Translations under genes and position numbers: made by a program
The notes under the pieces: model-generated
Database searches by the model: none
Told to the model about the DNA's origin: nothing
Seen by the model: only the letters and a program-made list of their open reading frames with translations
Shown here: positions 23,869-30,520 of the stretch, in pieces
Layout of the letters: each line of letters starts with the position of its first letter
Position numbering within the stretch: position 1 is the first letter of the stretch
Source of the DNA: Nitrospirota bacterium
GTDB lineage: Bacteria; Nitrospirota; Thermodesulfovibrionia; UBA6902
DNA length: 46,695 bases
NCBI GenBank assembly: GCA_016234115.1
Contig: JACRHD010000010.1
Coordinates: 1-46,695, forward strand
Direction of reading: 5' to 3'

Positions 23869-23886
23869 AAAGTTCAGGGAGAAACA

Positions 23887-24744
23887 ATGTCAAAATACAG
23901 AAAAATACTGGTGGCTGTCGACGGGTCGGAATCAGGCAAAAATGCCTTCAGGCAGGCCTGCCGGATCGCCCGTGACGACAAGAGCTGGATAACCGTTATT
24001 ACCGCCATGCCTGTCTTCCCGGACCAGTTCGATGTGCTCAGCACAAAGGAGAAGGCGACCAGGGCGCTGCTTGAAGAAGGGGAAAAAATCCTCACGGAGA
24101 TAATCAGGGTCGCCAAAGAGGAAGACACCATTATCAGGCCGGCGCTTAAAGAGGGGAGTCCCTTTGAAATGATCCTCGAGACCGCGGAAGAGGGCAATTA
24201 CGACCTGATCGTCATGGGAAGAAGAGGCAAGTCGCGCATCGAAAAGACGCTCGTGGGAAACGTTGCCGCCGGGGTCATAGTGCACAGCCGGAGGGACGTA
24301 CTCGTTGTTCCCAAAGACGCCGAATTAGGATGGGGAAATATTCTTCTGCCTACGGACGGGTCGAAATACAGCGGTTTCGCGGCGGAAAAGGCGATGGAGA
24401 TCGCGACTTCTTACGGCGGGAAGATTACGGTCGTGTCGGTCGTCGACGTTACGGATGAATTCTCCGCGCAGGCGCCGGAGGCCGTCGAGGAACTTATAAG
24501 GAAGGCACACGCATTTACGGAAGACATCAGAAAAAGGGGTAACGGGCTTAACATTACGGCGCTGGTAAAGGAGGGCGAGACGTACGAGGTCATCACGAAG
24601 CTTGCCGGAGAATGCCTGTCGAACGTTATCGTCATGGGGAGCCACGGCAGGACGGGGGTCAGGAGATTTCTCATAGGCAACGTGACGGAGAAGGTCATAG
24701 GGTATGCGCCCTGCCCGGTGCTTGTAGTGAAGGAAAGCCGTTAG
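23887..24744 (+). CDS. Tandem-domain universal stress protein
   Basis: This 285-residue protein has two UspA domains with nucleotide loops GRRGKSRIEKTLVGN and GSHGRTGVRRFLIGN (Asn replacing the final Ser). It starts SKYRKILVAVDGSESG. I placed the start at 23887 behind CAGGGAGA, because the upstream frame is repeat sequence. It is more distant from the two cluster copies (1402 and 18016) than they are from each other. It probably belongs to the operon started at 21163. Confidence 0.9.
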   Translation: MSKYRKILVAVDGSESGKNAFRQACRIARDDKSWITVITAMPVFPDQFDVLSTKEKATRALLEEGEKILTEIIRVAKEEDTIIRPALKEGSPFEMILETAEEGNYDLIVMGRRGKSRIEKTLVGNVAAGVIVHSRRDVLVVPKDAELGWGNILLPTDGSKYSGFAAEKAMEIATSYGGKITVVSVVDVTDEFSAQAPEAVEELIRKAHAFTEDIRKRGNGLNITALVKEGETYEVITKLAGECLSNVIVMGSHGRTGVRRFLIGNVTEKVIGYAPCPVLVVKESR

Positions 24745-24771
24745 CTTATTATTGAGTACATCCGCTGTAGC

Positions 24772-24855
24772 GTCATTCCCGCAGTCTGTTGAGCGGGAAT
24801 CCAGGGTTCTTTAAGACGCAAAAATGGATTCCGGCTTAAAGACTGCCGGAATGAC
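24772..24855. repeat. GTCATTCCCG palindromic repeat (REP-like)
   Basis: GTCATTCCCGCAGTCTGTTGAG opens and ACTGCCGGAATGAC closes an imperfect palindrome of about 84 bp. It separates the stress protein gene from the small FAE gene. Confidence 0.75.
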
Positions 24856-24903
24856 AGAAAGTTAGGACATTATTATTACAGACGAGAAACAAAGGAGGTT
24901 GCT

Positions 24904-25071
24904 ATGAAAAGGATAATCAGAAAACTGGAGAAGATGATGACGGCGGCCGCGTTCGCCGAAGCGGGGGAGCATGACGCCGCAAGAGAGATAATGAGGGAGA
25001 AAGAGACGCGGTATGACAGCAGAGACACTACGCGGCCCCCGGCGCGCCCGAAAAATCAGCTCAGGGCGTAG
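24904..25071 (+). CDS. Free-standing FAE-motif small protein
   Basis: This 55-residue protein consists almost entirely of the recurring motif: KLEKMMTAAAFAEAGE (8-22) and AAREIM (25-30), then a basic, Pro-rich tail ending RPKNQLRA. A strong AAAGGAGG ribosome binding site precedes the start. The predicted structure is two short helices joined at a Gly-Glu turn. It matches the 55-residue protein of 26383 in length, motif position and tail. Both may be adaptors that act with USP-like partners; this is inference. Confidence 0.78.
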   Translation: MKRIIRKLEKMMTAAAFAEAGEHDAAREIMREKETRYDSRDTTRPPARPKNQLRA

Positions 25072-25097
25072 CAGCGCCCGTGCGACGTTCTCGATAA

Positions 25098-25160
25098 GTG
25101 CCCCTTATTATGGGCAGCCACGGACGGTCGGGTTTTGGGAAATTTATGACGCTACTACGA
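25098..25160 (+). pseudogene. Remnant of a universal stress protein C-terminus
   Basis: In one frame the bases encode PLIMGSHGRSGFGKFM, the end of the USP nucleotide loop, with no intact frame upstream. It follows the free FAE gene, so a USP gene once stood here, as one still does after the FAE gene at 26383. It overlaps the 3' end of the HepT gene by a few bases. Confidence 0.55.
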
Positions 25161-25547
25161 AAGCTCTTTTACAAGTTTCGTGAAATCTCTAAGGGCGGCA
25201 GGGATGCTTTTATGGACGATACTGTAATCGACCTCTTCATATTCGTGAGCAAGGATATTTCTTAAGCCTGCGCTCAGTGCGAGCTTCTTACTCAGACTCC
25301 TGCTGATCAGTCCCATTTCTCCCGCCCGCAAAAAAGCCGCCCTGTAAGATGCCGGTGCGGGTTCCCCCTTTGCTGTTATAAGATGAAAAACTATATCACT
25401 GGAGGTCATCACAAGGAGTTCCAGAATGCGCTCGATCTCATAATGCTTCTGCATGAAGTCTTTAAACGTGATCTTCCTGTACGGCATGAGATCGTTCAGA
25501 TAACCGGTAAGCGAAACAAGTTTTTTCTTTATGACATCAGGCGACAT
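25155..25547 (-). CDS. hepT: HepT-type RNase toxin (DUF86)
   Basis: This 130-residue all-helical protein has the R-x4-H-x-Y active-site motif RNILAHEY near residue 95 and a typical helical N-terminus (KDFMQKHYEIERILELLVMTSSDI). HepT proteins are HEPN RNases whose activity is blocked when the partner MntA adenylylates the motif tyrosine. The gene overlaps the MntA gene by 11 bases. The pair has been inserted beside a degraded USP gene. Confidence 0.85.
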   Translation of the reverse strand: MSPDVIKKKLVSLTGYLNDLMPYRKITFKDFMQKHYEIERILELLVMTSSDIVFHLITAKGEPAPASYRAAFLRAGEMGLISRSLSKKLALSAGLRNILAHEYEEVDYSIVHKSIPAALRDFTKLVKELS

Positions 25548-25938
25548 GGGCGACCTTTCTCTTAAGGGCCTTCAGATATTTATCGTTAAAGCGGCGTATC
25601 CTTGCAGTGTCGAGATAGAGCTTCCAGGCCCTTAATTTCTGATTGATGAAAATGCCTTTTTTGCTTTCATAAAGAGGTCTGCCCCGGAAAAATATTTCAT
25701 AAAGAAGGAGCGGGTCTGTTTCCGGCGTCAGGACGACAAGGTCAATTTTTTTGCCGTCAAAAAACTCATCGAGCCCGTAAATCAATTTCAGCTTCGAGAC
25801 CTTGCTTTTCCATTTTAATAAGACGGCAATATCGATATCGCTTCCGGCATGTTCTGTACCGGTAGCGCTTGAGCCAAACTGCACGAGGAGCTGAATATGA
25901 TTTCCCCAGCAATACTTTTTAAACTCTCCCTTTTTCAT
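25537..25938 (-). CDS. mntA: MntA-type nucleotidyltransferase antitoxin
   Basis: This 133-residue minimal nucleotidyltransferase has the signature GSSATGTEHAGSDIDIAVLL (GS-x10-DxD) at about 23-42 and a third acidic residue in KKIDLVVL. It is expected to use ATP to modify and silence HepT. The order antitoxin then toxin on the minus strand, with overlap, is standard for this system. Confidence 0.85.
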   Translation of the reverse strand: MKKGEFKKYCWGNHIQLLVQFGSSATGTEHAGSDIDIAVLLKWKSKVSKLKLIYGLDEFFDGKKIDLVVLTPETDPLLLYEIFFRGRPLYESKKGIFINQKLRAWKLYLDTARIRRFNDKYLKALKRKVAHVA

Positions 25939-26105
25939 AGCTTTTCCAAAACAGCGGCAATGCCTGCCTCTAAATTAACAGAACAATAATCAGATGTCAA
26001 AAATTATTCGCGGAAGAGAGTTGATGGCCTGCCGATTGCATAAACTCAGGCGCTGAGGAGATGGTCATGAAAGAATTAGGAGTCTGGGGACAGGGAGTTA
26101 TAATG

Positions 26106-26118
26106 TTGCATAGTGCAA
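26106..26118. promoter_or_regulatory. TTGCA-N3-TGCAA palindrome, distal, with half-site
   Basis: TTGCATAGTGCAA, followed 20 bp later by the half-site TGCAACATC (26134-26142). Both the spacing and the half-site sequence repeat those at 20985-21021. Confidence 0.68.
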
Positions 26119-26226
26119 TCCCTATTCCTTAAATGCAACATCTTTTACAATGAAAGGTAAAAGATAAGCATTATATGGTGTTATACTCCGCATGCGGCGG
26201 GGATTATTGATAAACCTGAATTCTAA

Positions 26227-26239
26227 TTGCAAAATGCAA
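26227..26239. promoter_or_regulatory. TTGCA-N3-TGCAA palindrome, proximal
   Basis: TTGCAAAATGCAA, ending 82 bp before the sigma-54 element at 26321. No gene is present in 25939-26382. Confidence 0.66.
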
Positions 26240-26320
26240 CGTTTATGCCCTGGCGGCCCTTGTTATCATAAAACTAAGGTGAGTCAATAATTTTAAGGGG
26301 TTACGAGGTTTGATCGGGCC

Positions 26321-26336
26321 TGGCACGGATTGTGAT
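26321..26336 (+). promoter_or_regulatory. Sigma-54 promoter of the split FAE/USP pair
   Basis: TGGCACG-GATT-GTGAT. The -24 half is a perfect match; the -12 has GA for GC, the same deviation as in the promoter at 21163. The start codon follows 47 bp later. Confidence 0.75.
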
Positions 26337-26382
26337 ATATATACTTCGAAATTCAGTTAATTTACCAAAGGAGGGACAGTAT

Positions 26383-26550
26383 ATGAAAAAGATTCTGAAA
26401 AAGATGGAAGATGTTTATGCCGCGGCCGCCTTTGCCGAAGCCGGGGAGGAGGAGAGCGCAAGAGAAATTTTAAGAGGCGAAAAGCGGACCGAAAAAAGAG
26501 ACCAGCTCACCAAAAGGCCGCGCACGCAAATGAGGGCCCCCGGGAAATAA
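26383..26550 (+). CDS. Free-standing FAE-motif small protein
   Basis: This 55-residue protein contains KMEDVYAAAAFAEAGE (7-22), SAREIL (25-30) and a basic tail ending RTQMRAPGK. It is preceded by AAAGGAGGG. The stop codon overlaps the next start (TAATG), so the following USP-like gene is translationally coupled. Together the two genes correspond to the single fused protein of 21231-21710. Confidence 0.82.
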   Translation: MKKILKKMEDVYAAAAFAEAGEEESAREILRGEKRTEKRDQLTKRPRTQMRAPGK

Positions 26551-26996
26551 TGTTTATGAATGAGCCGTCGGGAGCGCCCGAAAAAAACCATAAAACCGTC
26601 CTCCTTGCCGTTTCCGATGGGGCTTTTGACAGGAGCGCCCTGAGATATGCCCTGAGCATAAGTGAAAGAATGAGGGCGAGTCTGGAAATACTTTACGTAT
26701 CCGCTTCCGAAAAGGACCGGAAGGGACTCAAAGTTTTTTTATCGGAGGTCGAAAGAGTGGGCTTCAGATTCAGCCTCGTGATGAAACACGGCTGCGTAAA
26801 AAAGGCGATACTCGACTATACGGATAAAAGGAGCGAGATACTGTTTGTGATAGTCGGGGCCGAGAGAGAACTGAATATCGGATGTGATGCAAGGGAAAAT
26901 TCTTTTGAGAACGCGTGGAAAAATATGAAATGTCCTCTCGTGGTGGTTTCAAAAAACGGGGCCGGCAGCGGGACAAAAAAAGTTTCAAGGCCTTAA
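26550..26996 (+). CDS. USP-like protein, partner of the small FAE protein
   Basis: This 148-residue protein aligns with residues about 30-155 of the fused protein at 21231. Shared blocks include KTVLLAVSDGAFD, a long helix FRYA/LRYALSISERM, GCVKKAILDYTDKR, ILFVIVG and MKCPLVVVSK. It lacks the USP ATP loop. It has no ribosome binding site of its own and depends on the TAATG junction. The extra C-terminal tail (GSGTKKVSRP) is basic. The exact role is unknown. Confidence 0.8.
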   Translation: MFMNEPSGAPEKNHKTVLLAVSDGAFDRSALRYALSISERMRASLEILYVSASEKDRKGLKVFLSEVERVGFRFSLVMKHGCVKKAILDYTDKRSEILFVIVGAERELNIGCDARENSFENAWKNMKCPLVVVSKNGAGSGTKKVSRP

Positions 26997-27065
26997 GGTC
27001 AGGGGGGCAATACTTTAATAGCTGTCCAACCTTGCGCCTTTGTCCCTTAAGCCTTTAAACAGGAT

Positions 27066-29336
27066 ATGCATAGCACTCACTCCAAAGATATCGGTTCCTC
27101 AAGTCCCGGACTGAAGGGCCACATTCTTCGTTTCATAGAAAGATACAGGCTTTTTCATTTGAGCACGGTCCAGATTACACTGGCCCTGATTACCCCTGTC
27201 CTGCTCGCGGCAGTCCTTATTCTTGGCTGGACATACTCAAAGAAGGTAAAGGAAATTGTAACCAACGATTTCAATCAACAGCAATTGGTCCTTTCCCAGC
27301 TCGCGGCAAGGCAGATAGAAAACAGACTGAATCTCCTCAAGAAGGAATTATCTTTGCTCAGCCTGTCGCCGTCCATTCAGTATTTTGAAAGGGTCTCGAT
27401 GGGCAAGAGAATGGGTATCACTTTTTCGAGCATCAGGGAGGAAGGGGCATTGGAAATAAGATACGTTGAATCCACGGGACAGAGGACCCATCTGCTCGAC
27501 AGCGGCGGTCACCAGGTCGGCAATTCAGCCCCGGAAGACCGTAAATGTCTGGAATGGGCGCGTCACGCGGAGAATAAAGGGAGCATCCTTCTCAGGGAAC
27601 GCGAAGCGCCGTGGAGACGAAAAGAGGACGGGAAGGAATTTCTTGTAATGAAAATGGCAGTGCCTGTCTGGCAGGTATCCGTTGATGAGGCAAACCCAGT
27701 GGCGACCAATAAATTCTCGGGCGTTCTGCTGTTTACCGTCGATACAACTGAAATGATAAAAAAAATAACGAAGGGCATCAGATCGGGAAGGACCGGGTAT
27801 GCATGGGTCATAAATAAAAGCGGGACCTTCCTCTATCACCCTGAAAGAGAATTCATAGGGAAAAATGCCTTTGAGGCGAGAAAGGAAAAAAAGCCCACAA
27901 TATCCTTTGACAGGATCAACGAGATACAAAAGAAACTGATGCTCACCGGAAAGGAGGGAACGAGCTGGTATATCTCCGGATGGCACAGGGGGGAGCAGGG
28001 GGAGATGAAGAAGCTGATTGCCTATACGCCGATCCATCTCGGCCAGCCTGAAAGCCATTTGTGGTCGGTGGCGGTCGTGGCCCCGATAAGCGAAGTCGAG
28101 AATGCAATCCATTCCATACATATACGCCAGTTTTCGCTGCAAACACTTATTATCGTCATTATTCTGTTGGGAGGCATAACGCTTATTTCCTTTATGATAA
28201 CCTGGTCCCATGCCCTTGAGCAGGAGGTCGCAAAGAAGACCATCGCATTAAAGAAATCGGAAAACCGGCACAGGCTGCTCATAGAAAATGCCAACGACAT
28301 CATATTTACGGTGAATCCGGCAGGTGATATTACATCCATAAATAAGGCGGGATCGGTATTTTTCAGAAAACCCAGAGAAGAGCTTGTGGGAGAAAACATA
28401 GGGGAGATATGTCACAATGAGAGCGGCGCTTCCCTGCAGTTCAGGGCCATCGACGATGTATACAAAACCGGAGAAAGCAGACAGATAGTCTATTCGGTCA
28501 GCATTGACGACAATGAATACTGGCTGAGCACGAATTTCAACGCCCTTCAGGATGAAAAAGGAGACGTCTCCTCCGTGCTCGGAATCGCCAGAGACATTAC
28601 GAGAAGGAAGAAGATGGAAGAGCAGATGTTTCATACGGAGAAGCTTGCGTCGGTGGGGACCCTGGCGGCGGGCGTGGCGCATGAGATAAACAACCCTCTT
28701 GCGATAATTCTCGGTTTTACCGACCTGCAGCTTGAGAAGACGTCTCCGGACTCGGAGCTTTATGAGATTCTCAAGACCATAGAAAGACAGGGAACAAACG
28801 CCAAAAGGGTCGTCGAGAACCTTTTGAGCTTTACGCGCTTCTCAGAGCAGGTTGAAGAATATGTAGACGTCAATCAGAATATTAACTCCGTGCTGTCTGT
28901 TATAGGCAATACTGCATCTCTCAGCAAGATTAATCTCGACAAGAATTTGTCTGCGTCCCTCCCCCCGGTCAAAGGGCATTCCGGAGAATTACAGCAGGTC
29001 TTTTTCAATATCATAAACAACGCGATATCGGCTATGAAGGCCGGGGGAAATCTTTCTATCGTTACCGGGCCCTCTGACGACGGCAGAGGGGCCGAGATAA
29101 GAATATCCGATACGGGTTGCGGGATAGAAAGTCAGCACAGAGCCAGGATATTCGATCCCCTCTTCACTACAAAAAAGGTGGGTGAAGGCACCGGATTAGG
29201 TCTTTTTGTTTCTTATGGTATTATAACCAAGCATGGCGGCGCGATAACCTTTGATTCAAGGACCAGGGAAGAAGCTGCCGAATCGGGAACGACCTTTATA
29301 ATAACTTTGCCGGCGGGAAGCCCAGTGAATATTTGA
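27066..29336 (+). CDS. Sensor histidine kinase with Cache-like and PAS domains
   Basis: This 756-residue kinase has a first membrane helix (about 35-56) and a large periplasmic domain to 356 whose second half has GRTGYAWVINKSGTFLYHP, the dCache signature. A second helix lies at 357-379, then a PAS domain (400-515; ENANDIIFTVNPAGDITSIN) and a phosphoacceptor helix with H539 in AAGVAHEINNP. The ATPase domain has NIINNAISAM, DTGCGI and GTGLGLFVS. It probably senses a small extracellular ligand. Two single receivers follow (29439, 29998); either could be a partner, as could the orphan regulator at 19399. Confidence 0.92.
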   Translation: MHSTHSKDIGSSSPGLKGHILRFIERYRLFHLSTVQITLALITPVLLAAVLILGWTYSKKVKEIVTNDFNQQQLVLSQLAARQIENRLNLLKKELSLLSLSPSIQYFERVSMGKRMGITFSSIREEGALEIRYVESTGQRTHLLDSGGHQVGNSAPEDRKCLEWARHAENKGSILLREREAPWRRKEDGKEFLVMKMAVPVWQVSVDEANPVATNKFSGVLLFTVDTTEMIKKITKGIRSGRTGYAWVINKSGTFLYHPEREFIGKNAFEARKEKKPTISFDRINEIQKKLMLTGKEGTSWYISGWHRGEQGEMKKLIAYTPIHLGQPESHLWSVAVVAPISEVENAIHSIHIRQFSLQTLIIVIILLGGITLISFMITWSHALEQEVAKKTIALKKSENRHRLLIENANDIIFTVNPAGDITSINKAGSVFFRKPREELVGENIGEICHNESGASLQFRAIDDVYKTGESRQIVYSVSIDDNEYWLSTNFNALQDEKGDVSSVLGIARDITRRKKMEEQMFHTEKLASVGTLAAGVAHEINNPLAIILGFTDLQLEKTSPDSELYEILKTIERQGTNAKRVVENLLSFTRFSEQVEEYVDVNQNINSVLSVIGNTASLSKINLDKNLSASLPPVKGHSGELQQVFFNIINNAISAMKAGGNLSIVTGPSDDGRGAEIRISDTGCGIESQHRARIFDPLFTTKKVGEGTGLGLFVSYGIITKHGGAITFDSRTREEAAESGTTFIITLPAGSPVNI

Positions 29337-29341
29337 TAGGC

Positions 29342-29413
29342 GAATTCAGGAGTCAGAATACAGAATTAAATCCCGGTCTCTATTCTGACTGCTGACTTCT
29401 GTATTCTGAATTC
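29342..29413. repeat. Inverted heptamer repeat (AGAATTC/GTCAGAA type)
   Basis: GAATTCAGGAGTCAGAATACAG at the left is inverted as CTGACTTCTGTATTCTGAATTC at the right. A closely related copy lies at 34200-34273. It separates the kinase from its receiver. Confidence 0.75.
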
Positions 29414-29438
29414 TTTTGAATTTAATAGTGGAGGAACC

Positions 29439-29861
29439 ATGCCTGAGAAATTATTGGTAGTAGATGACGAACCCGACATGCTGAAGTTATTGAGCATGAT
29501 CATCAGAGAGAAGACCTCTTATGAAGCAATTATGACCAACAACCCGTTCGAAGCCCTCGAGATGATTAAAAACGGAGGGTGCGACCTCGTGATTGCGGAC
29601 CTGAAAATGCCGGGACTTGACGGCATAGAGCTCCTTGACGCCATCAGGCAGACTGATCATGATATACCTGTAATTATAATAACCGCGTTCGGTACTGTTG
29701 AATCAGCGATAGAGACCATGGGGAAAGGTGGCTTTGATTTTATCACAAAACCGTTCAAGAAAGAACAGATACTCTTCACAATAGACAAGGCCTTGAAGTG
29801 GGCCTGTCTTCAGAAAGAAAACAGGACGCTGAAGACAAGATTAAAGCAGTTTGAGGGGTAA
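29439..29861 (+). CDS. Single-domain response regulator (canonical receiver)
   Basis: This 140-residue protein is a stand-alone receiver: D9/D10, phospho-acceptor D54 in LVIADLKMP, T82 region IIITAFG and K104 in FITKPF are all intact. The last 20 residues form a coiled-coil-like tail (LQKENRTLKTRLKQFEG), the linker that would lead to an AAA+ domain in NtrC-type proteins. It therefore looks like an NtrC regulator reduced to its receiver. It follows the kinase by 102 bp. Confidence 0.9.
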   Translation: MPEKLLVVDDEPDMLKLLSMIIREKTSYEAIMTNNPFEALEMIKNGGCDLVIADLKMPGLDGIELLDAIRQTDHDIPVIIITAFGTVESAIETMGKGGFDFITKPFKKEQILFTIDKALKWACLQKENRTLKTRLKQFEG

Positions 29862-29886
29862 TGGCAGCCCACGGCTGTTCACCGCT

Positions 29887-29901
29887 GTTTAAATCTGAAA
29901 C
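29887..29901. promoter_or_regulatory. Possible GTTYA-type activator site
   Basis: GTTTA-AATCT-GAAAC matches the GTTYA-N5-TRAAC palindrome with one changed base. Its edge is 55 bp from the sigma-54 element at 29956, close to the 50 bp at the two USP clusters. Confidence 0.4.
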
Positions 29902-29955
29902 GTCCATATCACTACGGAAGCAATCTCTATCTTTATATTTCAGTGAGTTGCATGC

Positions 29956-29971
29956 AGGCACTTAACTTGCT
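29956..29971 (+). promoter_or_regulatory. Sigma-54 promoter of the pseudo-receiver gene
   Basis: AGGCACT-TAAC-TTGCT contains the core GGCAC-N5-TTGC without a mismatch. The start codon at 29998 follows 26 bp later, so the leader would be short and includes the GAAGGGAG ribosome binding site. Confidence 0.75.
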
Positions 29972-29997
29972 TTCTTCTTAACTGAAGGGAGTGAAAT

Positions 29998-30414
29998 ATG
30001 AAGAACAAGATATTGATTGTTGACAGCGAGCCTGACATGCTGTTACTTCTGAGCAGGCTCATCATGGAAGTTACACATTATAAGCCTGTGATTACAAATA
30101 ATCCCCTGGAAGGCCTTGAACTGGCCAGAAAAGGCGATATCGATCTTGTAATCGCGGAATTGAAACTGCCCCTTTTTGACGGGACTGAACTGATCGAAGC
30201 ACTGAAGGGCATTGACGAAGATATCCCGGTGATTATCATGTCCGCTTATGGCACTGCGGAGTCGGCTCTGGAAGTAAAAGATAAAGGCGGGTTTGATTTC
30301 ATAAAGAAACCGTTCAGAAAAGACCGGATGCTCTTTGCCGTGGATAAAGCCCTGCAGATGGCAAAGCTGAAAAAAGAGAACAGGACTCTGCGGGAGATGG
30401 TTAAGACTGTTTGA
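29998..30414 (+). CDS. Pseudo-receiver with the phospho-acceptor Asp changed to Glu
   Basis: This 138-residue protein is a clear paralogue of the receiver at 29439 (TNNPLEGLE, ENRTLREM tail). The phosphorylation site reads LVIAELKLP, so the Asp is Glu54 (codon GAA), and the upstream acidic pair is D9/S10 instead of D9/D10. The S82 and K104 switch residues are kept. Glu can imitate phospho-Asp in some receivers, so this may be a permanently active or non-phosphorylated decoy. It has its own sigma-54 promoter, unlike the canonical copy. Confidence 0.9.
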   Translation: MKNKILIVDSEPDMLLLLSRLIMEVTHYKPVITNNPLEGLELARKGDIDLVIAELKLPLFDGTELIEALKGIDEDIPVIIMSAYGTAESALEVKDKGGFDFIKKPFRKDRMLFAVDKALQMAKLKKENRTLREMVKTV

Positions 30415-30520
30415 CGGCCTTAAGAACTTATGAAAAGTGAATAATCCGGGTTAGAAGAGGTCGAAAGGCTGAACGTTGAAAAGAGAGCGTCGGCTTGCTT
30501 GTTCATAATGCAGCCGGCCT

